The notes: a model not told the origin generated them from the sequence alone. A stretch of DNA of 64,000 bases from Mycobacterium mantenii (GCF_010731775.1 NZ_AP022590.1:2418001-2482000); one strand, 5' to 3'. Counted from the first letter of the stretch, positions 7,560 through 16,276 are shown. A program made the numbers and translations.

Positions 7560-9974
7560 CTACATGGCCGGTGCGCGGCCGATGACACCGTCCGCTTCGA
7601 GGTCAGCGATCTCACTCGCTGTCAGTCCAAGCTCGGTGAGCAATACGTAATTGTGTTCGCCGAGCAGCGGTGCAGGGTGTGTGTGGATACGCCGCGGGCC
7701 GCGGGACAGCTTGAACGGAAGGGTGCTGTGGGGGGTTTGAGCGTTGACCGGATGGCCGACCTCTTCGAAGAAGCCGCGGAAGTTGAGCTGAGGCAGCCTC
7801 GCCTGATGATGCGGCTGCAGCACCTTTGCTACGGGAATACCTGTATCCCACAGAGATTCGACAATTTCGTCGCCAGTCCGCGATCCGCACCAGGTGGCCA
7901 GATGTTCGTCGATCATGTCTTGCTCTCTGCGCCGCCCGTCTGCGGTCGAGAGCGCGAGACTTGCAGCCCAGTCGTCGCGCCCCACCACTTCACATAACCT
8001 CACCCATTGATCGTCGGTGGCGACGGCGATTGCCACCCAGCAGTCAAGCCGGCCGAACTCGTCGATCTCGTTGGTGCGGTACAGGTTTTGCGGCGCGGCC
8101 TTGGGGCCGCGGTTCCCGGCTCGCTGCAGCAGCGCACCATATGCGGAGTACTCGATCACCTGTTCTGCCGCAATGTTGATCGCCGCGTCGACCATTGCCG
8201 CCTCCACGAGCGATCCCTGGCCGGTCCGGCGGCGGTGCTCCAGCGCCAAGAGCAACCCGTTGAGCGCGTGAATGCCGGCGTTGGGGTCGCCGACGGAGTA
8301 CGGCTCGTACGGATTGCAGTCGGGATAACCGGTGAGCCAGCTGACTCCGGCAGCTGCCTCGATGGCGTATGCGAACGCCGGGTTGTCGCGCCATGGTCCG
8401 TCCAGACCGAAGCCGGGCATGCGCAGCATGATCGCGGCTGGGTTAATCGCTTGGATTGCAGCGTAATCCAAGCCCATTTGATCCATGACGCGCGGCGTGA
8501 AGTTTTCCGCGATCACGTCCGCGGTTGTGATCAGCCGCCCAAGCAGCTCGCGCCCGGTAGCGCTCTGCAGATCCAGTGTCAGGTCTTTCTTGTTGGTATT
8601 CAAGCTCGAGAAGATCGGCGACTTCTCCCACCACTGGTCCTCGGTGATCGGGATGCCTGCGATGAGCCGAGTGCCATCGGGGTGACGGGTCGACTCGATG
8701 TGGATTACCTCCGCACCGAGCATGGCCAGCAGATGGGTGCAGCTCGGACCCGCCCAGAAGGTTGTCAGATCCAGTACGCGCAGCCCCGCCAACGGTGCGT
8801 TTGCTGAACTGGAATTCCCGGTCATCGTCAGCCGACGTTCACGGCCCTGGCCGTCGGCCAGCCGATTTCGGTACACCTCGGTGTGCTCGCCGAGGCGGGG
8901 CGCCGGTTCGGGTGAGCGGAGACAATTTGGCCGGATGCGGTACGGATGGCTCGGTTGTAGGAACCCGTTGCGCGGATTGGGCACGAAGGACTGCCGGACC
9001 TGGAAGTGTTCGAGTGCATCGATATTGGCCCCGTTGGCCACGGGCGCATTCGGGATCCGGAATGCGGTGGCGAGATCTCGTACCTCGTCCACGGTTTGGC
9101 TCTCGACCCAGGCATACAGCTCGTCAGCTTTCTCATTGGCCTGCTCGGTGATCGACAGCGGTGAGTGCTCGTCGATCCACTCCGGATGACCGCTCATCGC
9201 GCACAGGTCGAACCATTGCTGGGCGGTGCCACAGCCCAGATCCACCAGACCGTCCTTGGCTCGTGCGATGCCGGGCACCGTCAGCCGGCGGGCATCGCGC
9301 CACGGTCGGCCGAGCATCTCGTAGTAGGCCACCGGATAGTAGGTGAGCCCGAGCACATCGGTTTCCAGCATCGACAGGTCGATCAGTTCGCCTGCACCGT
9401 CACCGAGCGTCCGGAAGCGTGATGCCAGGGTCGCCGCACTCGCATACGCTCCGGCGAGGTACTCACCTACCTGACCGCCAACGAATACCGGTGCCCGATC
9501 AGCAGACCCGCGGCCAAGGCCGATGATACCGCCCGACCACGCCTGCAACGTGAATTCGGTGGCCGCTTTGTCGCGCCACGGGCCCTCCAGCCCGAACGGT
9601 GTGATCGAGGTGACCGTCAAATGGGGATGATCGCGATGCATCTGTGCCGGCGTAAACGCCTGGCTTTCAGCGAGTTTTGACCCATGTGACCAAATGACGG
9701 CATCCGCGTGCGCCAACAGCCCGTTGACGAAGTCGGCATCGGTATCCGGGTCCGCCACGACACTGTGCTTCGAGCACGCGAGAAAACTGAACAGCGCCCC
9801 CTCTTCGCCCGGCTTTATCTCCGTTCCAGATGCCGACCATCGCCGCAACGGATCTCCTTCGGGCGTCTCGACTTTGATCACCTCGGCGCCACCATCGGCG
9901 AGCAGCTTCGTGCAGTAAGCACCCGCAATTCCGGTGGAAAGGTCGACGACAACGTACCCGTTCAGCGGCTCCAT
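7560..9974 (-). CDS. tandem two-domain CaiB/BaiF (family III) CoA-transferase
   Basis: An 804-residue protein; the ATG at 9974 is chosen because the first CoA-transferase domain begins at once (MEPLNGYVVVDLSTGIAGAY). A second complete domain begins near residue 415 (LAGLRVLDLTTFWAGPSCTHLL), so this is a natural fusion of two family III units, which normally act as interlinked dimers of about 400 residues each. In the second domain the nucleophile region reads AAMVDA, with the expected Asp; the matching place in the first reads SMLETD, with Glu, so perhaps only one site is catalytic (inference). These enzymes move CoA between carboxylic acids. It lies four bases after the enoyl-CoA hydratase-like gene. 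Confidence 0.88.
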   Translation of the reverse strand: MEPLNGYVVVDLSTGIAGAYCTKLLADGGAEVIKVETPEGDPLRRWSASGTEIKPGEEGALFSFLACSKHSVVADPDTDADFVNGLLAHADAVIWSHGSKLAESQAFTPAQMHRDHPHLTVTSITPFGLEGPWRDKAATEFTLQAWSGGIIGLGRGSADRAPVFVGGQVGEYLAGAYASAATLASRFRTLGDGAGELIDLSMLETDVLGLTYYPVAYYEMLGRPWRDARRLTVPGIARAKDGLVDLGCGTAQQWFDLCAMSGHPEWIDEHSPLSITEQANEKADELYAWVESQTVDEVRDLATAFRIPNAPVANGANIDALEHFQVRQSFVPNPRNGFLQPSHPYRIRPNCLRSPEPAPRLGEHTEVYRNRLADGQGRERRLTMTGNSSSANAPLAGLRVLDLTTFWAGPSCTHLLAMLGAEVIHIESTRHPDGTRLIAGIPITEDQWWEKSPIFSSLNTNKKDLTLDLQSATGRELLGRLITTADVIAENFTPRVMDQMGLDYAAIQAINPAAIMLRMPGFGLDGPWRDNPAFAYAIEAAAGVSWLTGYPDCNPYEPYSVGDPNAGIHALNGLLLALEHRRRTGQGSLVEAAMVDAAINIAAEQVIEYSAYGALLQRAGNRGPKAAPQNLYRTNEIDEFGRLDCWVAIAVATDDQWVRLCEVVGRDDWAASLALSTADGRRREQDMIDEHLATWCGSRTGDEIVESLWDTGIPVAKVLQPHHQARLPQLNFRGFFEEVGHPVNAQTPHSTLPFKLSRGPRRIHTHPAPLLGEHNYVLLTELGLTASEIADLEADGVIGRAPAM

Positions 9975-9978
9975 CCCG

Positions 9979-10932
9979 CTAGCCCTTCTTTTTGCGGTTG
10001 GACTTGCTGAGCCGGAACCCCGGGGGGAACTTGCTGTCGTTCTCGTTGACCGCATTCGCCAGCCCGCTTTGGAGCGCCTCCCCCATCACCAATTCGTCAC
10101 CGTCCGGCATGACGCTGGTGTCCAACGACTCGAAAAACGCCGATAGCAGGCTGCCAAGGTATTCGCCCTGATACTGCTTCACTACTTCAAAGAAGACCTT
10201 CTGCATGAACACCGTGTCCACCGACCGGTTGCGCGCGCACGCCCGCGCGTACTTGTCAACTTCGACCTCAAGCTGGTCCCGGCGCACCACCTTGTTCAGG
10301 AAATTGCACTGGAACATTTCGTCGGCGGTGAAAGGCCTTCCGGTGAAGACCATTTCCTGAAACTTCCGCAAGCCCATCGTCTGAGCCCACGTCCACATCC
10401 GCGGACCCCATCCGTGATACCTGAACGAGGGATGGCCGAAGAGCGCGTCGTCAGACGAGATCACCAGATCCGCGTCGGCACATTGGTAGAAGTGCCAGCC
10501 GTAGCAGTAACCCTTCGCTTCGACGATGCTGATCTTCTTGAACTCTTGCAGTGGCCGGTTGCCGGCCTGCGAGTTGGCAAACCACGCGCTGATCGTTGCG
10601 CCGTGCCGAAACGATCCCTTGGGCGGGTAGCTGACCTCACCGCTTTCGTTCTCCAGCCGCATCTCTGCGAGCCGCAGGTCGGGGGAGTCATCACCTTCCA
10701 TGAACTCGGGCAGATCCGCACCGCTGCCCAGGTTGTCACCGACACCGCGGATGACGACCACTTTGACGTCGTTGTCAACGGTGGCCGCGCGGATCAGGTC
10801 GGCGTATCGGAGTCGTGCGGCAGATGTAGGTGCGTTCAAAAACTCGGGCCGGTTGAAGGTGATCGTGGCGATCTTCGTCTGCGGGTCCTTGTCGTAGAGA
10901 ATGATCTCCTCGGGCGCGGGACGTTTTGCCAT
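9979..10932 (-). CDS. enoyl-CoA hydratase/isomerase family protein (crotonase fold)
   Basis: A 317-residue crotonase-fold protein. The ATG at 10932 is chosen, dropping an uninformative Arg-rich extension. It begins with ITFNRPEFLNA, the usual first strand and oxyanion region, and continues with VVVIRGVGDNLGSGADLPEF, where the first oxyanion-hole segment is found, and a later YCYGWHFYQCADADLVI. The C-terminal half is longer than a standard 260-residue hydratase and ends in a Lys/Arg-rich tail. It likely hydrates or isomerises a CoA ester. Tight spacing (four bases) to the CoA-transferase supports joint action on a CoA-linked intermediate. Confidence 0.85.
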   Translation of the reverse strand: MAKRPAPEEIILYDKDPQTKIATITFNRPEFLNAPTSAARLRYADLIRAATVDNDVKVVVIRGVGDNLGSGADLPEFMEGDDSPDLRLAEMRLENESGEVSYPPKGSFRHGATISAWFANSQAGNRPLQEFKKISIVEAKGYCYGWHFYQCADADLVISSDDALFGHPSFRYHGWGPRMWTWAQTMGLRKFQEMVFTGRPFTADEMFQCNFLNKVVRRDQLEVEVDKYARACARNRSVDTVFMQKVFFEVVKQYQGEYLGSLLSAFFESLDTSVMPDGDELVMGEALQSGLANAVNENDSKFPPGFRLSKSNRKKKG

Positions 10933-10937
10933 GCGTG

Positions 10938-12062
10938 CTACTCGCGGGTATTCGAGGTCAGCACTTCCGATCCGTCGGCGGTGATGAGGACCGGATTTCG
11001 CAACAGAACAGCGCCAATGCCCTCTTCCCACACATAGGCCGTGACGGCGAGCACCATCCCCGGTTCCAGCTGCTCGTCGCCGCCGTCCGGGTTTAGCTGC
11101 GCGGACACGACCGGTGCGTCGAACCCCATTCCGATACCGTGAGCCACCGGCATGGGCGGCAACGCCTCACCGGCCGTTCGGTACCCGGCGAGCAGATCGT
11201 TGGTCCGAGCACCCGGTGTGCATGCGCTAGCCAGGCCGTCCCAGACCGCGTCCGCTCGCGCGAACAACGCGCGCGCGCCGGCGCTCTTTTCACCTACCGC
11301 TCGCGTGCGGCCAACCTGGCCGATATAGCCGTGGGCGAGTGCGCCGGCTGCGAACACCACCAGGTCGCCGGTCCGCGCCGCCCCGTCGCCGGTGACTCGC
11401 CGCCATGGACGGTCTCTTGAGGTCACCCACACGCTGTCCTGGTTGGCCGGGGTACTGACACCACCAGCGGCCATCGCTTCCAGCATTGCTCCGGTCATGG
11501 TCTGCTCGGTGACCCCGGGACCTAGTTGTGACACGCCGGCGGCCAGGCCGACCTCAGCTACCCGCACTGACTCCCGAAGAGCGGCAATCTCTTCTGTGGT
11601 CTTGATCCGCCGGGCGGCGCGCATAGCGGCCTCGCCGTCTACCAGCTCGGCGTTGGGAAAAGCGCTCGGCAACAGCTGCGCGAATGCCGGGGACAACGCG
11701 TCGGTGCCCACCCGGCGGGCTGTCGCCGCGGCATCGATCTTCTTCAGGTTCGCGATGGTGTTCATCGGATTCCATGAAATGCCATAGAGATTCTCGTGCG
11801 GGATGTCGTCGGGCACACCCTCGTCCCACGTGCTCAGCAAGTAGATCGCGCCAGTCTCACGCACCAGCACGCAGGTCGGGCCGAACGGCCGTGTTCCGGC
11901 CACCCACGCTTGGCGCGCGCCGGTGACGTACCGGACATTGGCCTGCCGGCCGAGGACGAGCACGTCGAGATCGTGGGCTTCCATCTGAACCAGCGCGCGC
12001 TCGCGCCGCCCGGAGCGTAGCGCACGGTCGTCCGGCAGAACTTCAGTCGCCATAAGGCGCAT
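10938..12062 (-). CDS. M24 (creatinase/prolidase fold) family protein with lost metal ligands
   Basis: A 374-residue pita-bread-fold protein paralogous to the gene just upstream. Aligned with that paralog, four of the five canonical M24 metal ligands are replaced: the first Asp by Ala (VVFAAG), the second Asp by Gln (IGQVGRT), the first Glu by Thr (VLAVTAYVW) and the last Glu by Asn (LLRNPVLIT). The histidine of HGIG is kept. This resembles creatinase-like, metal-independent members, or a non-catalytic partner. A second ATG at 12053 is an equal start candidate. It overlaps the upstream stop, so translation is coupled. Confidence 0.82.
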   Translation of the reverse strand: MRLMATEVLPDDRALRSGRRERALVQMEAHDLDVLVLGRQANVRYVTGARQAWVAGTRPFGPTCVLVRETGAIYLLSTWDEGVPDDIPHENLYGISWNPMNTIANLKKIDAAATARRVGTDALSPAFAQLLPSAFPNAELVDGEAAMRAARRIKTTEEIAALRESVRVAEVGLAAGVSQLGPGVTEQTMTGAMLEAMAAGGVSTPANQDSVWVTSRDRPWRRVTGDGAARTGDLVVFAAGALAHGYIGQVGRTRAVGEKSAGARALFARADAVWDGLASACTPGARTNDLLAGYRTAGEALPPMPVAHGIGMGFDAPVVSAQLNPDGGDEQLEPGMVLAVTAYVWEEGIGAVLLRNPVLITADGSEVLTSNTRE

Positions 12063-13275
12063 ACGGGTAGTCGGTCAATTTACTCCAGCCTTCTTCGGTG
12101 ATCACGACAATCTCTTCGCTGCGGTAGCCGCCAGTACCGTCCTCCCAGACGACCGGCTCCAAAACAAGAACCATGCCCGCTTCCAGGACATAGTTCTCGT
12201 CGAAATCATCGCCGAGATCGGTGCCGATCATCGGCATCTCCGCAGCATTCACGCCGATACCATGGCCCAGATAAAAATGCGGTAGCCACGGCCGAAGTCC
12301 ACCATTGGCGGTGGTAGCCGCCCTCGCCAGATCGGCCGCCGTGGCGCCGGCACGGGTCACATCCAAGACGGCAGCCATGATGTCGCGCCAACGATGAAAC
12401 TGCGCCTGTTGTCGGGGCGTCGGATCCTTGCCCACAATCCAAGTTCGTCCGAAGTCCGAGCAGTATCCCCCATAACTGATGCTGACATCGGTCCACAGCA
12501 CGTCCTCAGCTCTCAGCTCCCGCTCGGTCGTCAACAGCGGCAGCGCGAGGTCACCATGGCTGGTCCACACACCCTCGGCCCTCGATGGCGGCATGACCTG
12601 CCAGATCGGTTCAAGCATGTTTGCCACCGCTCCAAGCTCGAACGCCCGCCGCAAAAACTTCGCCGACAAATCGATCTGGCGCACCCCCGGGGCCAGCACC
12701 GCCTGAACGTCGACGATTGCCTCGTCCGTGATTTGGACGGCCCGACGGATGCAGGCAATCTCGTCAACCGTCTTGACCGCTTTGGCCGCGCCGAGGATCG
12801 CCGTGGCGTCGATAGGCGTGCCGGATGGAAACAATCGGTCGTGCGCGCGCCGCATGGCGCCGGTTAACTCGTCGACCGCCACAGTGGTCCCGCGCGGAAT
12901 CAGATCGGAGAGCAACCGCGCGAAAGCTTCTATCCCACTGTCGAACTCCAGGTAAACCGCTGGGTGAACGTGGTCGGTGGGCAGCTCAGTTTCGTCTGCA
13001 GCGCCCTCTCGAAACGGAAGGAACAAATGGGGCGATTCGTCGTCTGCGAGTACCAAGGCGACCGGGCGCTCGATGTGCGACAAGCCGGCGTCGCCGAGCG
13101 GCCAACTTGTCCCAGTCGCGTAAGTAACGGCGTTGTTGCCCAAGAGGATCAGCGCGCCGACATCGCGATCGGCCATCGCGGATCGCAGCCGCGCACCTGT
13201 CTGGCGGCGCATCCGGGCGCGGTCGGGCCGCGCAGGAATGTCGAGTGTGGACTCGCCCGCAAGAAAAGTTGTCAT
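12043..13275 (-). CDS. M24 family metallopeptidase (Xaa-Pro dipeptidase-like)
   Basis: A 410-residue protein with the ATG at 13275, one base after the stop of a small ORF (TGAGATG). All five metal-ligand positions of the M24 fold are present: Asp in LWTDVS, Asp in CSDFGRT, His in LGHGIGV, Glu in VLEPVVW and Glu in RSEEIVVI. Typical members cleave N-terminal residues before proline or hydrolyse C-N bonds of small amide-like molecules. Its position inside a P450/CoA-transferase operon makes a peptidase role odd and suggests a small amide or amidine substrate (inference). Its partner downstream lacks most ligands. Confidence 0.88.
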   Translation of the reverse strand: MTTFLAGESTLDIPARPDRARMRRQTGARLRSAMADRDVGALILLGNNAVTYATGTSWPLGDAGLSHIERPVALVLADDESPHLFLPFREGAADETELPTDHVHPAVYLEFDSGIEAFARLLSDLIPRGTTVAVDELTGAMRRAHDRLFPSGTPIDATAILGAAKAVKTVDEIACIRRAVQITDEAIVDVQAVLAPGVRQIDLSAKFLRRAFELGAVANMLEPIWQVMPPSRAEGVWTSHGDLALPLLTTERELRAEDVLWTDVSISYGGYCSDFGRTWIVGKDPTPRQQAQFHRWRDIMAAVLDVTRAGATAADLARAATTANGGLRPWLPHFYLGHGIGVNAAEMPMIGTDLGDDFDENYVLEAGMVLVLEPVVWEDGTGGYRSEEIVVITEEGWSKLTDYPYAPYGD

Positions 13276-13276
13276 C

Positions 13277-13423
13277 TCAGATTTCCACGAATTCGATGAT
13301 GCCGCCACTGCGGTTGCATGCGGCGTTATGCACGCAATCCGAAGACAGAGATGGCTTGTTGACACCGATCCGGTCTATCGACACGACGGTTACCGTCGTG
13401 ACGCCGCGACGTGCGGACGTCAT
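13277..13423 (-). CDS. small ORF of unknown function (48 residues)
   Basis: A 48-codon ORF not recognisable as any family. It is supported by a strong ribosome-binding site (GGAGG, then four bases, then ATG) and by its stop, which is separated by one base from the start of the M24 gene, a coupling arrangement. The N-terminal half is Thr/Val-rich, the C-terminal half carries two cysteines (SDCVHNAACNRSG) and ends IIEFVEI. No signal peptide or membrane segment is apparent. It could be a leader for coupling, a small subunit or a peptide product; nothing in the sequence decides this. Confidence 0.5.
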   Translation of the reverse strand: MTSARRGVTTVTVVSIDRIGVNKPSLSSDCVHNAACNRSGGIIEFVEI

Positions 13424-13460
13424 TGATCCTCCATTCGCATTATTGACAAGCCTGTGCCGG

Positions 13461-14699
13461 TCACCACGTAACGGACAGTTCATAGACGCCGTAGGCCAGG
13501 CGGTCGTGCTTGAGGGCGACCTCATCGATCGGGACGGCAAGACGCAATGTGGGAATGCGGCGGAACAAGGTCGTGAACACGACCTGAAGTTCCGCCCGGG
13601 CGAGCTGCTGCCCAACGCACTGGTGCCTACCGTAACCGAACGCGACGTTCTGGCCAGCGTTGTTCCTGTGCAGGTAAAGACGGTCAGGTTCCTCGAAAAT
13701 ATTTGGATCCCAGTTCGCCGGCGAGAGGTCGATGATTATGCCTTCGCCGGCCCTGATCGTCTCGCCGCCGATCTCGATGTCCTCCGCGGCGACTCGCCGC
13801 TGACCGTTCTGGACGATGGACAGGTAGCGAAGCAACTCCTCCACCACGTTGGCGACGACTCCCGCATCGGTGGCGTCACGGACCACCGCCAACTCGTGGG
13901 GATTGTCCAAGAGGGCCAATACGCCTAACCCAATCATGTTGGAGGTAGTCTCGTGCCCGGCGATCAGCAGGCCGGTGGCGAGCTGTGCAGCCTCCTCGAC
14001 ACTGATCTCGTCGGCCTTGACTCGCTCCGCGAGGTCAGACACCGCATCCTCAGCCGGCTCAGCGATCTTCGCCTCAACGAGAGTGGCCATGTACTTGGCC
14101 AGCACCATCGCTCCCCTGATGTTGTCCTCGGGGGTGGCAAATCGGGCGAGCCCAACATTAGCGTGTTCCTGGAAGAACTCGTGGTCGTCGTACGGAACGC
14201 CGAGCATCTCGCTGATCACCAACGAGGGAACGGGCATCGCAAGCGCCGCAACGAGGTCGGCCGGTCGAGGACCCGACAGCATCGCGTCGATGCAGTCGTC
14301 GGTGATCGTCTGGATCGCCGGCCGCAAACCCTCAACCCGCTTGTATGTGAACGGTTTCGACAACATCCGGCGAAACCTCGTGTGCTCCTCGGCATCCGAC
14401 GTGAACACCGACCGAGGCCGTTGGTGCACCGTCGCCGCAAAGGCCTCGTTCCAGTGTGGAAACCCCGGGCGTCGATCGTCGACGCTTACCCGAGAGTCGG
14501 AGAACAGCGCCCGCGCCTCCTCGTAACCGGTAACCAGCCATGGGGTGCTGCCATCCCAGATCCGCACACGCGAAACTGGTTTGCCGGTATTGAGCTCGAG
14601 GACTTTCGACGGTGGGGCGAACGGGCAACGTTGGTCCCTGACCATCGGATACTCCGGGATATCGGAGGCCGTCTGGGCACCGATCAGCGTGTCAGACAT
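13461..14699 (-). CDS. cytochrome P450
   Basis: A 412-residue P450 of CYP105-like appearance. It has a leading FPF-like segment (RDQRCPFAPP), HTRFRRML in the C-helix region, AGHETT in the I-helix near residue 246, ExxR as EELLR, and FGYGRHQCVG with the heme cysteine near residue 361. It is 12 bases downstream of a 3Fe-4S ferredoxin gene, its likely electron donor. It heads a catabolic unit with M24, enoyl-CoA hydratase-like and CoA-transferase genes. Substrate unknown. Confidence 0.93.
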   Translation of the reverse strand: MSDTLIGAQTASDIPEYPMVRDQRCPFAPPSKVLELNTGKPVSRVRIWDGSTPWLVTGYEEARALFSDSRVSVDDRRPGFPHWNEAFAATVHQRPRSVFTSDAEEHTRFRRMLSKPFTYKRVEGLRPAIQTITDDCIDAMLSGPRPADLVAALAMPVPSLVISEMLGVPYDDHEFFQEHANVGLARFATPEDNIRGAMVLAKYMATLVEAKIAEPAEDAVSDLAERVKADEISVEEAAQLATGLLIAGHETTSNMIGLGVLALLDNPHELAVVRDATDAGVVANVVEELLRYLSIVQNGQRRVAAEDIEIGGETIRAGEGIIIDLSPANWDPNIFEEPDRLYLHRNNAGQNVAFGYGRHQCVGQQLARAELQVVFTTLFRRIPTLRLAVPIDEVALKHDRLAYGVYELSVTW

Positions 14700-14711
14700 T
14701 TTTGTTCGTCC

Positions 14712-14906
14712 TCATTCCTCGATGAAGATGGCCTGCGCAGGACAAGCCGCGGCCGCACGACGAGTGTTGTCCTGCTGCGCGGTCGACGGATGCTCAGCCA
14801 GCAGCACAACAACGCCGTCCTCGTCGCGCTGATCAAAGATCCCAGGTGCGTTCAGCGCACAGTTTCCCGATGAGGCGCACTTGCCCTGATCAACGATCAC
14901 TTTCAT
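14712..14906 (-). CDS. 3Fe-4S type ferredoxin, P450 partner
   Basis: A 64-residue ferredoxin. The frame extends to 15068, but the ATG at 14906 places the first ligand at Cys10, as in the other small ferredoxins here. Ligands are Cys10, Cys16 and Cys55-Pro; the variable position is Ser13 (CASSGNC). It is the first gene of the (-) operon running to 7560, directly before a P450. Two candidate operators lie upstream at 15071 and 15103. Confidence 0.9.
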   Translation of the reverse strand: MKVIVDQGKCASSGNCALNAPGIFDQRDEDGVVVLLAEHPSTAQQDNTRRAAAACPAQAIFIEE

Positions 14907-15070
14907 CGGCGTCTCAATGCCGGTAGCCCGTCGTCTGCGAAGGCGATGACTTGAATCACCCATCCGCCGGAACTGACGTATTGGAATTTTGACATCCGAA
15001 GTGGTGCCGGCGGAGCATCGGCCAACCGATGTATCGGCACCCGTCCTTACCTCCTCGGAGTACCACAACG

Positions 15071-15082
15071 ATACGATCGCAC
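15071..15082. promoter_or_regulatory. candidate operator B1 (ATACGATCGCAC)
   Basis: The left half is a perfect ATACG and the right half has two changes from CGTAT. It lies 165 bases upstream of the ferredoxin start (minus strand). Weak on its own; noted because a second match lies 32 bases away. Confidence 0.3.
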
Positions 15083-15102
15083 CGCACCGAGAATCGTTGA
15101 CA

Positions 15103-15114
15103 TTACGTTTGTAT
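15103..15114. promoter_or_regulatory. candidate operator B2 (TTACGTTTGTAT)
   Basis: Matches the recurring ATACGNNCGTAT pattern at 10 of the 10 specified positions apart from the first base and C8 (T here). It is the reverse-complement twin of site A at 3853. Located about 200 bases upstream of the ferredoxin-P450 operon start. Confidence 0.4.
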
Positions 15115-15214
15115 TAGAGACGACGGCGCAGAAGATGTCAACGCCAGTCCAGTGCCGGGGTGGTGCTCACGAGCGGCGCCTGCAGGTGCCAGTGCAAGGG
15201 CTCTTCGCCCGCCA

Positions 15215-15615
15215 AGATTGGCGGTTGCCTACGTCGCCTTGGTCACCAATGCTTACGCGCGGCGAATCCCGGGGTCGCGGTTCGCTTTCACGATGGCCAT
15301 CTCAATGGTTTTCGATGCGATCGAGCACGCCAGTTGGGTTGGCCGGCAACAAGGTGTCCTCGACTTCAAAGACGTTGTCCACCATACGACTAGGTCTCAA
15401 CACACGTCGATCCGGTTCCCCGAACGGCTTGCCGAGGCGGGTATTCAACCCTTGGTCGGGGCGGCGGGTGGTACCTATGACAACGCGCTCGCCGAGACGA
15501 TCAATGGCCTCGACAAGACCGAAGTGAGCAAACCCGGTAAGCCCTGGCGCCCCACCGAGGACGTCGAGCTGGCCACCGTACGATGGTTCGACTTGTTTAA
15601 CCACCGCCGCCTGTC
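15215..15615 (+). mobile_element. IS3-family transposase (OrfB) fragment
   Basis: The plus-strand frame holds a degraded retroviral-integrase-type domain: VAYVALVTNAYARRIPGSR, then later GGTYDNALAETINGL (the DDE-region Asp-Asn and Glu segment) and the C-terminal DVELATVRWFDLFNHRRL. These are hallmark segments of IS3-family OrfB. The N-terminal third, OrfA and any terminal inverted repeats are absent, and the frame runs straight into P450-like sequence, so it is a non-functional remnant. A second, shorter IS3 remnant lies near 27100-27250. Confidence 0.75.
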
Positions 15616-15667
15616 GGGTCGAGTGACAAGTCACCGTAATTCGGCTTCTCGACCGTACCCGGGAAGC

Positions 15668-15781
15668 AACATTGACGAGACCGAGCACGGACCTGCTAGG
15701 CATCGCGACTACAACTGCGAGCCGATGTCCCTGCTCCGCGGACTCACCGAACTGCACGTTGGGTTCACTCCCGCTGCGGCC
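15668..15781 (+). pseudogene. cytochrome P450 C-terminal fragment
   Basis: In frame with the transposase fragment are about 38 residues matching the extreme C-terminus of the P450s at 16277 and 33502: IDETEHGPARHRDYNCEP, then LLRGLTELHVGFTP. Nothing upstream in the P450 remains; no heme-binding region is present. It abuts the decayed SDR on the other strand, marking a recombination joint. Confidence 0.7.
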
Positions 15782-16069
15782 AACGGCCACTGGGTTCGCA
15801 GATCGCCAGTATGTCTTGAACCATCCGACCGAGCTGGTCGGGATGATTGATCCGCCGCAGCCGCCCGCCGTGTAGATGCGGCGGTTGTGGCCTTTGACCA
15901 GATCGGCGAGGTCTTCCGGCGTAAACATCAATTCACGTGATCGACCTGCCGGCAGATATCGATTCCGATGATGTCGGAGCCTTCTGGCCATTCGCACCGC
16001 ATGGCTGGGGCCTCGGCCGCGCGCCGCACCGGTGATGAATGCAACCTTGCCCTTGAGTCGGCCAACCAT
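15779..16069 (-). pseudogene. decayed SDR, paralog of the gene at 28039-28875
   Basis: Minus-strand sequence matches the intact SDR at 28039: GKVAFITGAARGRGPSHAVR, then a frameshift (the continuation DIIGIDICRQ is in another frame), then EDLADLVKGHNRRIYTA back in frame, followed by an internal deletion of roughly 70 residues to GGSIIPTSSVGWFKTYW. The Tyr-x-x-x-Lys region and everything after are lost. It cannot encode a working enzyme. Its start region shares the tandem operators at 16148-16178 with the divergent P450. Confidence 0.8.
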
Positions 16070-16147
16070 AGGAACTTCATTTTGACGAAAGTGATAAACG
16101 TCGGGCGATTGCCATGCACTCCGTCATCGAACGACATGCCAGTTAAC

Positions 16148-16178
16148 GTACGGTCGTATTGTCCGCGTACGATCGTAT
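16148..16178. promoter_or_regulatory. tandem candidate operators C1/C2, 19 bp apart
   Basis: C1 is GTACGGTCGTAT (16148-16159) and C2 is GTACGATCGTAT (16167-16178), each followed by TG. Both fit ATACGNNCGTAT with G in the first base. Start-to-start distance is 19 bp, the same as in the pairs at 28949 and 43881. They lie 99-129 bases upstream of the P450 start at 16277 and 79-109 bases upstream of the decayed SDR. Confidence 0.65.
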
Positions 16179-16276
16179 TGACCGTGGTCCTGTACCGTGC
16201 TATTTCAAAGGGGCAGCACACCTTGCCCACGGCGGTGCGACAAGAACTTCTCAGGGATTCAGGAGGCACGCCACCC

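Noticed and set aside
15215..15615. Active insertion sequence
   Set aside because: No OrfA, no terminal repeats, missing N-terminal part and fusion to P450 codons show it is only a fragment.
15968..16276. Long N-terminal extension of the P450 at 16277
   Set aside because: It would run through the tandem operators and the decayed SDR; the GTG with AGGAGG at 16277 gives the same start as the paralog at 33502.
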